From assembly GCA_964419935.1 (NCBI GenBank), contig CAYQQJ010000006.1, positions 1 through 64,000 on the forward strand: a stretch of 64,000 bases of DNA, read 5' to 3'. Below are positions 43,801 to 49,903 of the stretch, one piece after another (within the stretch, counting starts at the first letter, position 1; every line of letters starts with the position of its first letter). Source of the DNA: CAYQQJ01 sp964419935. Its GTDB lineage: Bacteria > Pseudomonadota > Gammaproteobacteria > Pseudomonadales > Cellvibrionaceae. The position numbers and the translations under genes are program-made. The notes beneath the pieces were generated by a model. It had not been told where the DNA came from. It worked only from the letters and a program-made list of their open reading frames with translations, and made no database searches.

Positions 43801-45809
43801 GTGAAGGCTACATCCGCAAGTGCGGAATTCACCTCACTTACCGATCCGGCCACCATCCAAACGCCCGTTCCGGCATCAAAGGTGGAGGTTGCTGACCCAT
43901 AAGTATCCGTCGTCAGCGTGCCTGCGGCAGCGTCACTCAAAGTCAGTGAGGCGGTAATCGTGCCGCTGGTGGGCCCGCTGACGACAATGTCATTCAAGAC
44001 GACGCTCGCGTCGCCCTCGGTGTAGGCAATAGTCTGAGTCAGGTTGGTGGCGAAGATTGGGGATTCGAGAGAGCGGACCGGGTCTGCTGTATCGCTGCCC
44101 GCAGTGGTGCCGCGCTGGGCATCCGCCGTGCCGGCTGTGGACCCGTCGGCCAGAGTCTGTCCAGCACCATTCATCGCGTAATAAGCAATCAAGGAGGCTG
44201 GCGTGGCCTGGGTGGCGCTTTCAATATTGCGGTAAGTCTGGATCTCGGACTCTGTCCGCGCCACATCCCAAACGCGCACCTCATCAATCAGTCCGTCCAT
44301 CCAGACCTTAAGACCCACATAGTCTGGATCACGGGAACCAATATGAAAGTCGCCTGAGAAGGTGCCGCCAGAGAAACCATCCAATGATGTGAATGGAACA
44401 AGAACACCGTCAACATAAAGACGAAGCTTGTCAGTCGCATGCGTCGGATCAGCCACCAGCGCAACATGCTGCCAAAGGTCTTCCGAAATAATGCCGCTGG
44501 CGGTTATTGGATTCGCACCATAGGTGGTATTAACTTCAATTCTGCCGCCCGAAAGAATTAGCAAATCGATGCCATCATTGCCACCACCAGTGATATCAAA
44601 GATGCCATTGTGCTCAGCAAGGGTATTGGGTTTCACCCAAGCTTCAATTGTCCATGAGCCGCTCAGATCGGGGAAAGCGGCATCTGCAACCACGGCTGTA
44701 TCATCAGTGCCGTCAAATGCGAGTGAAATACCTCCCACATCAATGGTGGTGCCCGTACCATTGGTGACTGCAGTGGTAGAGCCCATTTGTGTACCGCTGG
44801 CGCCGACAGTTAGATCGGTGTCGCCATCAACACTAAGAGTAATCGTGTGGCCGCCCGTAAGCCCCGTGATGTCGTTGTAGTAGGCGTTAATCGTATAGGT
44901 TTCGTTGCCGCCATCGGCTACGGAAATGCTCAGGCCTGAAAAGGTGATTGTATCTGCGCCGGAGTCGTAAGTGCCGGTGACGTTGCTTGCGCCCGGTCCG
45001 TTCAAACGCCAAGTAACTTGGCCGCGTTCAGCGTCGGTCGAGGTGCCGGAAACGTTGATAACAATTTGCGATACAGTCAGAGGTTGCCCGTCGTCGCCGC
45101 CACCGTCGATCAGAGCGAAGTCAAAAATATCAAGTGCTTCGCCGCCAGTATTCCTGGTTGTATCCAGGCCGACCGGCTCGATAACGCCGCCTGCGGCGAT
45201 CAGGGAGCCATCACTGTCGACAGGCGGATCAGTATCGCCGACAAAGGAGTCAATACTGGTGTTAAAAAAATCGGTGGCACTAATGCGGACTTCATCCACG
45301 CCGATACCACCAAAATCCAAAGTACCTGCACCACCAGTGTTCATAGTTTGGGTGCTGCCGACGAGAGCACCATTGCTATATCCACCTACGGTTACAAGGG
45401 TTCCACCGGCGTTGTCGATATAGATGCTAGTAAAGGTAAAATCACCGGCATCATCCCGAGCAATCGTTATTCGCTCCGTAGTAGCAGTGTCGAAACTACC
45501 CGATGCTAAGTTTATTGAATTACTATTTCCGTCTCCATATTCGCTTTGCCAAACAAAATCACCTCCGTCACTTTGTGCAGTAAACGTATAGGTATAGGAA
45601 ACCCCTCCCAGGCTACGGGTAATACTTGTCGTTGTGCCTGTGTCGATGTCAAAAGTATCGTTGAACACAACTGCATGAGCACCCTGGGCCATCACTGCAG
45701 CCGGTACCGACAAAACCAATCCTTTGAAAAACCTCCGCCATTTTAAGTCATAGGCTTTGGTTATTCCTGTATCAGTCCAGTTGGTCTTGTTGGTATTAAT
45801 CCAAGGCAT
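34242..45809 (-). CDS. Giant multidomain surface protein with internal GlyGly-CTERM signal and C-terminal beta-barrel
   Basis: 3855 residues, function not established; probably a surface adhesin. In order: long signal peptide (cleavage near AHA46); LamG/ConA-like lectin domain, about 360-560; three ~110-residue repeats containing TYTEDPGGSVAL; Big-like repeats with NVITLDNTGVTDAAGNAG; a parallel beta-helix, about 1390-1800, introduced by LSIREALYWART and rich in NSTVSGNSS-like rungs; cadherin/Ig-like repeats; five 97-residue tandem repeats (2450-2933); a putative-Ig domain; calcium-type DxDxDG runs near 3030 and 3400; a Calx-beta-like domain; and a choice-of-anchor-like domain, about 3435-3595, with Cys pairs. 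A GlyGly-CTERM-like tripartite signal begins at G3617 (GGG, hydrophobic helix, RRGRR). It is followed by a second signal-like helix and a ~185-residue outer-membrane barrel ending GVSLGWTF. The frame is uninterrupted. The gene lies just upstream of the rhombosortase gene and downstream of a collar-protein gene. Confidence 0.88.
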   Translation of the reverse strand: MPWINTNKTNWTDTGITKAYDLKWRRFFKGLVLSVPAAVMAQGAHAVVFNDTFDIDTGTTTSITRSLGGVSYTYTFTAQSDGGDFVWQSEYGDGNSNSINLASGSFDTATTERITIARDDAGDFTFTSIYIDNAGGTLVTVGGYSNGALVGSTQTMNTGGAGTLDFGGIGVDEVRISATDFFNTSIDSFVGDTDPPVDSDGSLIAAGGVIEPVGLDTTRNTGGEALDIFDFALIDGGGDDGQPLTVSQIVINVSGTSTDAERGQVTWRLNGPGASNVTGTYDSGADTITFSGLSISVADGGNETYTINAYYNDITGLTGGHTITLSVDGDTDLTVGASGTQMGSTTAVTNGTGTTIDVGGISLAFDGTDDTAVVADAAFPDLSGSWTIEAWVKPNTLAEHNGIFDITGGGNDGIDLLILSGGRIEVNTTYGANPITASGIISEDLWQHVALVADPTHATDKLRLYVDGVLVPFTSLDGFSGGTFSGDFHIGSRDPDYVGLKVWMDGLIDEVRVWDVARTESEIQTYRNIESATQATPASLIAYYAMNGAGQTLADGSTAGTADAQRGTTAGSDTADPVRSLESPIFATNLTQTIAYTEGDASVVLNDIVVSGPTSGTITASLTLSDAAAGTLTTDTYGSATSTFDAGTGVWMVAGSVSEVNSALADVAFTPATHGDQDFTIATQLTAAGNNPVGGTISLNVTGTNDAPTANANLTHTVTYTEDPGGSVALDDVVVTDIDTGDTITATFTLSDEAAGSLSTGTYGSATSTFNTGTGVWTVTGSISDVNAALAAVAFTPVTHWDQDITITTRIRDAAGTGPADGTISLDVTPANDAPTATNLTQTVTYTEDPGGSVALGDVVVTDVDTGDTITATFTSSNPAAGILTTGTFGSATSTYDAGTGVWTVTGSVSDVNAALAAVAFTPSANWSQNITLTTRIRDAADTGPANGTVTLDVTAVNDAPTDIGVSSNSILQSNTSAGADVGTLSSTDVDNSSFTYSLVTTGTAASGTCTADGDNSSFQINGTTLETASALAPGSYDVCVQTHDGATSFEKSLAVSVTDDVAPTVSSVSVPANATYVTGQNLDFTVNTDENVTVTTGGGTPRMALTVGATTRYADYISGSSTSALLFRYTVQAGDNDADGIAVGALDPNGGTLRDAAGNDLNLTLNSVSPTNGVLVDTAAPTATIVVADTALAVGETSVVTVTFSETVTGFANDDLTIANGTLSAVSSADGGTTWTATLTPTASVTDTTNVITLDNTGVTDAAGNAGTGTTDSNNYTIDTELPTATIAVADTELNFGETSLVTITFDAAVTGFTNADLAIENGTLSVVSSADSGITWTATFTPAADTDEPSNVITLDNTGVVDASGNAGTGTTDSNEFVIRTQAITLLVTSNVDSGDDATGAASQADDELDGDGLSIREALYWARTGDTITFDLNSGTAGNQGGTITLNGNPLLLNYANLAIGGDLDDDGIADVTISGNNASRVMAINDNLTGIEISGLTLTQGTVTGGGAGLHIGIGSSVTVRNSNITHNAETGLGGGGVYGANATLTMINSTVSGNSSTSFGGGLRIVGHGGMLNLISSTVSGNTTTGLGAHGGGVQFGGSGGLTIVNSTISGNTAAGDTSLGGGLRITNGTANVYNTTIVGNAAAGSGGGVYANGTETFTNTVVAGNTSGVGAVAGASGSPLATGGIADDVGGTVETATNSYFGTAATITTSNDSFNNMGTATLLLSDLSDNGGQVLTHRPQAGSALINAGSNAALPADTYDLDGDGDTAETLPVDANGDLRVSNIVDIGAVEGNAAPALSNVNGGGTFVENGTAIVIDSDILANDNELDLLNGGNGDYSGASAVFVRNGGAVASDGFAFDDGSGISLSGADLLKNGQIIATLDTSSAGQLTITFTSASGEIPTQTDMSAILQQVTYSSSSEDPGSSANIDITLQDGAGASATETASLTITEVNDAPTLSATGGTPTFTENGTAVDLFSGVTIGTVESGQTITGMALTVAGLANGASEVLSIDGSDISLTNGASGTTTGSGAVTYNVSVSGTTATITLAKAGGLSSADAETLIDGMSYHNNSEALTGSSRIVTLTNITDGGGTANGGADNATLAVAATVAVVAVNDPPTDIGLSATSLLQSATGAGAAAANLSTTDLDATSFAYSLVGASTAVSGSCAGDGGNASFQVDGAVLETVSVLAEGSYELCVQTHDGDTALKKGFTITVSDDVAPRVANVTVPTNGSYTAGQTLGFTINTSEAVSVSGTPRLAITIGSTTRYAGYAGGSATSALAFSYTVQTGDEDSDGVQMAAAIDLNGGSMADAAGNALTLTLNSVGSTASVLVDAVAPTLDSSTPVDGATNVPFDTNLRFSFSETVEAGTGTVALYAAADDSLVESVSANSSSVSISGSTATVTLADTLDPTQSYYVQIGGNAFADTAGNPYAGINDATTLNFTVANNAPVADDDTANVNEDQMLAIAVLSNDTDPDSSLNAASVQVTSGPANGSTSVNTGTGVITYTPTANFNGSDSFTYTVEDVHGGVSNTATVNITVNAVNDAPVAVSDIDSTPEDNAISIDVAANDTDIDTGDSVDPATLTIVSQPSNGTAVVAGGEVTFTPDQNFNGSDSFTYTIEDQNGGVSNVATVIVNVTGVNDLPTAVDDTAIVDEDGTVVIDSLANDSDLDGMLDATTVFIMTDVANGTTSVDALTGAVTYTPDADFNGTDAFTYVVSDDADGTSNEATVTITVNSINDAPVANADVATLQEDTPHEVNVLGNDSDVDGTLVPASVEVVTAPAQGSTSVNATTGAITYTPDSDFADNDAFTYRVQDNEGLWSSPAMVTMTVNAVNDAPLANNDSVTTAEDTAVTFSLLSNDSDVDGSLDSTSVLITADPAHGSVIANGDGTVTYTPETGYHGSDSFTYTVADDQGAVSNVATVSVTMNPVNDAPVIAGAPPTTITVGQLYSFTPTVSDNDGGDTLTFSATGVPSWLSLNSTSGVLSGIPADAHVGEYDGLEVTVSDGTEFATLAAFSITVVPGQDLDRDNVSDYQESLDGTDPNNAADYWDIEPPTLTAPAEQTLDAVALYTPVNVRQLLGLENGANNGEVQDTLAQMVSDNIQGDGCCNPNVTSMDGSVIFLPPGRNELTWNAEDRMGNTAEVTQVVNVRPLVSLSKDQTTVEDTTVVFSVILNGPAPVYPFEVPYVIDVASTADATDHNLVNGFVTFTETDGVKQTQGTVAVHIVEDGISENDEVLVVRVDDRTSDAEDLANFDPAAPDAYDINSGAKSEHRIHIVEGNLAPRVTLGLQQSNRDTMLTARDDGEVTATATVVDANPGDTHSISWTGTDNTLVDTDGDPANTRLVFNPAELSPGQYRVQVEVTDGDGAATVARLHFLVVQELPTLSADDDTDKDGIDDVTEGTADTDGDGIVDYLDNISAPNVLPEEAAETRAYLIECEPGVTCRRGRFALLSDGGGAHLTVENLDSQSGVGTDSGFTPVGGIFDFEIHGLPQQGQTTSVVIPQQAVIPENAVYRKFRDGQWSSFVENTRNALHSAPGVAGYCPSPGSDLWEPGLNAGDWCVQLTLDDGGPNDADGLANRAIEDPGAVSVQIPAPPPPDEEVVVFHEVRSTSGGGAVGFMWLLLGGALLAFTRRGRRVRGAGMGCLMLLVITGTLALPSQSTQAQEVGEFNVELGFSSARGSQSAEEFVDAMAGDEVVVQSQQYDTSRFATQMSVGYQFHPWVNLQLGYLDLGDVSVDFNSQAPNTAQLKTAMAEHYPATGKGWTLAYRYSHSVADRVNLTADLGLFHWRQDIDVFGEVIPSSQKSGTDPLLALGVNYRLDESLAAGIKIQRLFMADENIDLLGVSLGWTF
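34882..34964 (-). other. GlyGly-CTERM-like sorting signal inside the giant gene
   Basis: Encodes SGGGAVGFMWLLLGGALL followed by AFTRRGRRVRG: a Gly-rich motif, one hydrophobic helix and a basic cluster, the three parts of the rhombosortase recognition signal. In known family members this sits at the extreme C-terminus; here about 210 residues follow. Confidence 0.8.
37011..38462 (-). repeat. Five tandem ~97-residue cadherin-like repeats in the giant protein
   Basis: Five consecutive units, each starting N(D/N)APVAxxD, with an internal EDxxxxIxVLxNDxDxD motif and an ITYTPxxxFNGxDSFTY segment. 1452 bp divided by five gives about 97 codons per unit. The acidic NDxDxD turns suggest calcium-stiffened rods, as in cadherin-like and RTX-adhesin repeats. 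Confidence 0.85.
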
Positions 45810-45925
45810 GGCATTTCCCCAAGCTCATTTAAATTGTCCATTGTTATATCATTTGACGGCAAATACCGGCCTACACACACCATCCCCTGTCAGCCTTGAT
45901 TAGGCAATTATGCAGAATTAGCATA

Positions 45926-45958
45926 GCCGAGCCGCTAACAGGAAGTAGCGGGCTCGGC
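45926..45958. other. Strong stem-loop between collar gene and giant gene
   Basis: Arms GCCGAGCCGCTA (45926-45937) and TAGCGGGCTCGGC (45946-45958) pair along 12 bp with one bulged base and an 8-nt loop. No T-tract follows on either strand, so an mRNA-processing, stability or attenuation element is as likely as a terminator. Confidence 0.55.
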
Positions 45959-45990
45959 ACAAAGGACACAATCACCTTTTTCAACAAACG

Positions 45991-46557
45991 CTAATTCCGC
46001 GATGGAAAAATACCTTCCAAAGCGATAACAAAGTTGGTTCCCAAATAAGGGTCGCGAACAGGCACGGGCGTACCGCCTCCGACGGGGCTGACGGTCACCT
46101 GTGCATCGAAGGGCGCTAGGGTGGTGTCGGCCGCGTCAGTACTGTACAAGGTGCCGGGACGACCGCCTGCGGCCACTGGCCCCAGATGAGTAGTATTGGA
46201 CGGTGCAGCATCCATATTCGCGCTTTTAGTCACGGCTGGAACGGCCACATTGACTGCGACGGCAGGCGCGTGTGGTGGTAGTTGCGACACACTCAATGCT
46301 ACGGTTTCCTGTCCCGCCACTTCACCTTGGGCAACAGGTGTCAACCCTGGGCCCGATCCCATACCTACTGGACTGCGGCCACGCAGATCAGGTAACGCAA
46401 AAGTTGTTTGACCGTTGCCCCCATAAGTAGTACCCAACAACGAAAACAGCGCCTGATTCTGCGAAATCGCCATTATTTGTCCATGACAAAAGGCCCAACC
46501 GCGCGGTGCGAAATTAAAGCCCACCATGCGAATTTCTCCAATGAACGGTTCTGACAT
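45991..46557 (-). CDS. Phage tail collar domain protein, microcystin-dependent protein (MdpB) family
   Basis: 188-residue protein opening MSEPFIGEIRMVGFNFAPRG and WAFCHGQIMAISQNQALFSL, the exact pattern of the phage tail-collar/MdpB family found in many non-phage bacterial loci. The collar core covers about residues 1-75 (ending LPDLRGRSPVG). The rest is Ala/Pro/Thr/Val-rich and beta-prone, with a conserved DPYLGTNFVIALEGIFPSRN end. There is no signal peptide and no other phage gene nearby. The ATG at 46557 has AGGAG seven bases upstream. It sits between the sulfotransferase and giant genes on the same strand and may be a target of the neighbouring modifying enzymes (inference). Confidence 0.85.
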   Translation of the reverse strand: MSEPFIGEIRMVGFNFAPRGWAFCHGQIMAISQNQALFSLLGTTYGGNGQTTFALPDLRGRSPVGMGSGPGLTPVAQGEVAGQETVALSVSQLPPHAPAVAVNVAVPAVTKSANMDAAPSNTTHLGPVAAGGRPGTLYSTDAADTTLAPFDAQVTVSPVGGGTPVPVRDPYLGTNFVIALEGIFPSRN

Positions 46558-46638
46558 TTTTATTCTCCTGCTTTTGTTATACATCCAGATAAATTAGAAG
46601 AGCCAGCGAGCTCTTTTATTGCAGCCCTAAATGGACTC

Positions 46639-46670
46639 CATTACGGTAGCTGCTTGCTGCTACCGTAATG
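46639..46670. other. Perfect 12-bp stem-loop over the sulfotransferase stop codon
   Basis: CATTACGGTAGC (46639-46650) pairs perfectly with GCTACCGTAATG (46659-46670) around an 8-nt loop, and includes the TAG stop of the upstream gene. No T-run follows in the direction of transcription. It may set relative expression of the sulfotransferase and collar genes. Confidence 0.6.
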
Positions 46671-47850
46671 CCTCCACGCCGTTTGGTGACATCGGCATGG
46701 TGGTTCCTTTGGCGATCAGTTGTTGATAGACCTTACCCAGTTTGCTCCAGGCATAGCCCCTATCGTCGCCACTGATCTCTCTTTGTTTGGCTTGACCGTC
46801 CGCTTGAAACACCTTATCAGGCTGTTTGGAGTGAACAACCATTCTGCGCCGGATACGCAGGCGCTCCTCCGCTTTTATGGTCAAACCGAAATGTTCCGCT
46901 GCCTGTTGGATTTGCATTTCATCCAATGCATCGTAATCAATCAGTTCAACACCTGGTTCATTAGCGACGCCGCGCATTTCTTCCATCAATGCACGCAATA
47001 CCTGAATGCGCAGCTCCCGAACATCACCATGGCTGCAACCTTCCACAAAAACCGGATGCACAACCTCCACGCTTTTATCGCCGGACATATGCCGCCCGGC
47101 TTGCCGGGCGTGGGAAGCGAGTATTTCCAATGGGTTACGAACGAGAAAGATAGCCGGGGTTTTCGAGTATAGTTCACGCAAAAGCCGCCAGTGAAAAATA
47201 TCCCAGGCGTTCCATTTGATAATTATTTTATCTCTGTTGGCTATTGAACTGCCCTGTAGATGAATCAGTTGCGGAAGTACGCGGGCTTTGTCGTCGCGGC
47301 TCAAGGAGTCATCCAGCAAAATATCCGTCAGCAACTGCGATTCGGAAAGGATACAGGTATCGTCAAGTTCCGACAAACACCCAGACAGCAGGGTCGACCC
47401 GCAGCGCGACAGATGAAATATGAATCCCGCAGGCTGGGTAAGCTTCGATGGCGTAGTTCCCGTTATCAGGGCATCTAATGAGGTTCTCGGCCGGATAAAC
47501 TGGTTGATCAATAACGAGCGCTGACACCTTCCGATGTATTCATCGTGAAAGGGTTCGGTGGCATGACCAGCGGGCAGGCACCATTGAATGCTGCGGGTTT
47601 TAGCGTCGTAGCGGTAAGGCAGCCACGATCCACTCAGCTGCTCTGTATCAATAACCAATTGTTGCTGGTTGCACCAATGCAAGCCATTGAGGAGCTCATT
47701 ATCCGTTGCAGCCTCCCAATTCCATTCCGTTTTGAGATGCTGCAATAGTTCCGGCACCGAATTGATACTGCGACAAACCGCCCGCTGCGCAGGATCTGTC
47801 AGCAGTTGCCGATAGTGCGGTAGCAAGGACTTATAAAACTTTTGTTCCAT
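46660..47850 (-). CDS. Sulfotransferase-like protein (PAPS-dependent)
   Basis: 396 residues. The centre holds a P-loop-like 5'-phosphosulfate-binding motif, FIFHLSRCGSTLLSG, near 140-155, and a downstream 3'-phosphate-binding motif, FLVRNPLEILASHARQAGRH, near 233-250, the two hallmarks of sulfotransferases. The N-terminal ~120 residues are not recognised and may bind substrate. There is no signal peptide, so action is cytoplasmic. The start at 47850 overlaps the stop of the hydroxylase-like gene (TAATG). An APS kinase gene nearby could supply PAPS. The substrate is unknown; a hydroxylated protein or peptide is inferred from context. Confidence 0.75.
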   Translation of the reverse strand: MEQKFYKSLLPHYRQLLTDPAQRAVCRSINSVPELLQHLKTEWNWEAATDNELLNGLHWCNQQQLVIDTEQLSGSWLPYRYDAKTRSIQWCLPAGHATEPFHDEYIGRCQRSLLINQFIRPRTSLDALITGTTPSKLTQPAGFIFHLSRCGSTLLSGCLSELDDTCILSESQLLTDILLDDSLSRDDKARVLPQLIHLQGSSIANRDKIIIKWNAWDIFHWRLLRELYSKTPAIFLVRNPLEILASHARQAGRHMSGDKSVEVVHPVFVEGCSHGDVRELRIQVLRALMEEMRGVANEPGVELIDYDALDEMQIQQAAEHFGLTIKAEERLRIRRRMVVHSKQPDKVFQADGQAKQREISGDDRGYAWSKLGKVYQQLIAKGTTMPMSPNGVEALR

Positions 47851-48521
47851 TAGGCAGCACCTCCCGAACCTTCCCTACCAGTACGTGCTGATGTTATGCG
47901 CTCCCGCAGCCAGTCAGTGGCAAGACAATCGATCACCAGATTGATGCGGTCGTGGGCACTCCGGTTACGGACGGAGTGGATGCGATCCGCATTGATGTAC
48001 CATAGCTCGCCCGCTGCCATGGGTACGCGTGATCCGTCGACCGTAAAGATTACTTCGTCATTCGTGGCGACCGGCAGGTGAAGCCGCGCCTCACCGTAGT
48101 CAATACCCAAGCCAGCGTCTCTGTGTGGCAGAATGTCCGCGCCAGCCCGCAGACGCATTAACCTGACAGACTTTAGCGGGCACTTGAGCCTATTCAAAAC
48201 GGCCTTTAAAACCGGGCTGGCTTGCAGCGTGGGTAAGTCCTGCCACTGTTGCCCATCTTCGATTGCAAATGCCTGCAATACCGGGTGCGCATCGGCGTGC
48301 TGCCGTTCGCAACGCAACGGCAAAACATCCCAGTCACCGTTATAGTCACGCTCGTTTACATGCCGCACCCATGACTGCTCGATAAGCTTTTGAACTTCCG
48401 CCTGCAGCTCCGCCAAATTCGTTACGCTATCAATACGAGCAAAACCGACCAGGTCGTTGTATAGGCTCGGCGCAGCCGCGTTCGTGATCATGCTCGGCCA
48501 CCATGCATTAACGCGTAGCAT
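47850..48521 (-). CDS. Aspartyl/asparaginyl beta-hydroxylase-like Fe(II)/2-oxoglutarate dioxygenase
   Basis: 223 residues with the cupin-type dioxygenase core: iron ligands in ILPHRDAGLG (HxD, near residue 135) and DRIHSVRNRS (distal His, near 182), a conserved RLHLPV strand between, and the 2-oxoglutarate-binding region DRINLVID. This fits the aspartyl/asparaginyl beta-hydroxylase superfamily, which hydroxylates protein side chains or small substrates. An ATG at 48491 is an alternative start; neither has a strong ribosome site. It is coupled to the sulfotransferase gene by overlapping stop and start codons. Confidence 0.8.
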   Translation of the reverse strand: MLRVNAWWPSMITNAAAPSLYNDLVGFARIDSVTNLAELQAEVQKLIEQSWVRHVNERDYNGDWDVLPLRCERQHADAHPVLQAFAIEDGQQWQDLPTLQASPVLKAVLNRLKCPLKSVRLMRLRAGADILPHRDAGLGIDYGEARLHLPVATNDEVIFTVDGSRVPMAAGELWYINADRIHSVRNRSAHDRINLVIDCLATDWLRERITSARTGREGSGGAA

Positions 48522-48816
48522 CCACAGGCGATAGGCATTCGGGCAAGCGGGGGTTTGGCCTCGCCAGCGGACTGAGCTTGTTGTACGGCGTGAGTGAGAT
48601 GTTGAATGCCCGTCATACGCGAAATAACTCCGGGTATGACCGAATACGATCCGTTATCCCGCCCCCCGGGCGGTTGTTGAAACATGCAGAATTCCTGTTC
48701 TCTGCTAGCCGTGGTTTGTCCGGCATTCATGCCTCTGGTGGGCGATGAATGCCTTATTGGTTATTTTTACGTAAGGCTAAGTATAGACTAGACTATGTGA
48801 TTTGCATCACAGACCT

Positions 48817-49308
48817 ATGTCTATGGGTAACTTGCGAGACAAAATCCAATTGCGCGCCGCCACAGCCGAGGATATCGGCTTTATGCGGGACCTGTATGCC
48901 GGCACTCGCATGTCCGAGCTGGCGGCAAGCGGGCTTCCTGAACCCGCGTTCAGGCAATTCCTCGCTGTTCAATTTGCCGCTCAGTACCGTCATTATACTG
49001 CCCATTACAACACGGATGATTTCAATATCGTCGAAGCGGACGGCGTAGCCATTGGGCGCTTCTTTGTCGACTACTGGAGGACGGAGATCCGGGTGGTGGA
49101 TATTACGCTGACTCCCCAGATGCGCGGGCAGGGTATCGGCCGCTATCTGTTCCAGCTGGTTTTCGATCAGGCACGGGCACGGGATTGTTCCGTGACCCTT
49201 CACGTTGACCGCAACAATCGCGCCCTGGGCTGGTATGAGCATATGGGGTTTACGGTTAAGTCGCATTCAGACCCGCTATATTTACTGATGGAATGGACAC
49301 CTCAATGA
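48817..49308 (+). CDS. GNAT family N-acetyltransferase
   Basis: 163-residue acetyl-CoA-dependent transferase. It shows the GNAT fold: N-terminal IQLRAATAEDIGFMRDLYAG, the acetyl-CoA pyrophosphate loop in TLTPQMRGQGIGRYLFQLV, and the C-terminal NRALGWYEHMGFT. The substrate cannot be predicted. The start is ambiguous (ATG at 48817 or 48823, TTG at 48802). It is divergent from the hydroxylase-sulfotransferase pair and 49 bp upstream of the APS kinase gene. Confidence 0.87.
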   Translation: MSMGNLRDKIQLRAATAEDIGFMRDLYAGTRMSELAASGLPEPAFRQFLAVQFAAQYRHYTAHYNTDDFNIVEADGVAIGRFFVDYWRTEIRVVDITLTPQMRGQGIGRYLFQLVFDQARARDCSVTLHVDRNNRALGWYEHMGFTVKSHSDPLYLLMEWTPQ

Positions 49309-49357
49309 AATCTGCCGCAATGCTACAACCCTTAACGCCGCAAACCGGAAAGTCCCA

Positions 49358-49900
49358 TTGAATACCGGTGCCTCTCACCCCGCTCCCTGCGTTATCTGGT
49401 TTACCGGCTTGAGCGGTGCGGGCAAATCCACCCTGGCGTCACTGCTCGCGGAACATCTGCAAACGAACAACTGCGAATACACATTGCTGGACGGCGACGC
49501 CCTGCGCCGGACCAAGTGTCGGGACCTGGGCTTCTCCGCAGACGACCGCCGGGAGAACATCCGTCGTCTTGGCGCACTCGCCAGCGAAGCGGTGGCAGAA
49601 GGAAAGATTGCGCTGGTGGCCGCCATTTCCCCGTTCGAGGATGCGCGGCGCGACGTGCGGCAGTTGCTGCCACCGGGAAGGTTTGTTGAAGTGTTTGTGG
49701 ATTCCCCCCTGGCAGTATGTGAATTGCGGGATCCGAAGGGGTTGTATAAAAAGGCCCGCAGCGGCGTCATCCCCCTGTTCACCGGCATCGATTCACCTTA
49801 CGAAATGCCACAACACCCCGAAGTGCGTTTGCGCACTGACTGCCTTTCACCCGAAGAGTGCATTGCGAGAGTCGTGCAGTTTCTGGCGCGGGTAAACTAG
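49358..49900 (+). CDS. cysC: Adenylylsulfate (APS) kinase
   Basis: Phosphorylates APS to PAPS, the universal sulfuryl donor. The 180-residue product is a full-length stand-alone kinase with P-loop GLSGAGKST, the APS-binding LLDGDALRRTKCRDLGFS and DRRENIRRLG, and the lid region KGLYKKARSG. The start is a TTG at 49358 with GGAAAG upstream; no ATG precedes the P-loop in frame. No cysD/cysN (ATP sulfurylase) lies beside it, so it appears tied to the local sulfotransferase rather than to general sulfate assimilation (inference). Confidence 0.92.
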   Translation: MNTGASHPAPCVIWFTGLSGAGKSTLASLLAEHLQTNNCEYTLLDGDALRRTKCRDLGFSADDRRENIRRLGALASEAVAEGKIALVAAISPFEDARRDVRQLLPPGRFVEVFVDSPLAVCELRDPKGLYKKARSGVIPLFTGIDSPYEMPQHPEVRLRTDCLSPEECIARVVQFLARVN

Positions 49901-49903
49901 GGC

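Noticed and set aside
34980..45500. Dozens of plus-strand ORFs within the giant gene
   Set aside because: They are Val/Ser/Thr/Ala-rich complements of the repetitive Asp/Thr/Ala-rich coding strand and have no start-site or family support.
45991..46557. Prophage or phage-tail-derived particle locus
   Set aside because: The collar-domain protein is the only phage-like gene; no sheath, tube, baseplate, integrase or lysis genes are nearby, and the family is common outside phages.
48661..48726. 37-codon minus-strand frame with a good ribosome site at ATG 48726
   Set aside because: Arg/Pro-rich with no recognisable features, and it competes with a longer overlapping frame; not supported enough to call.
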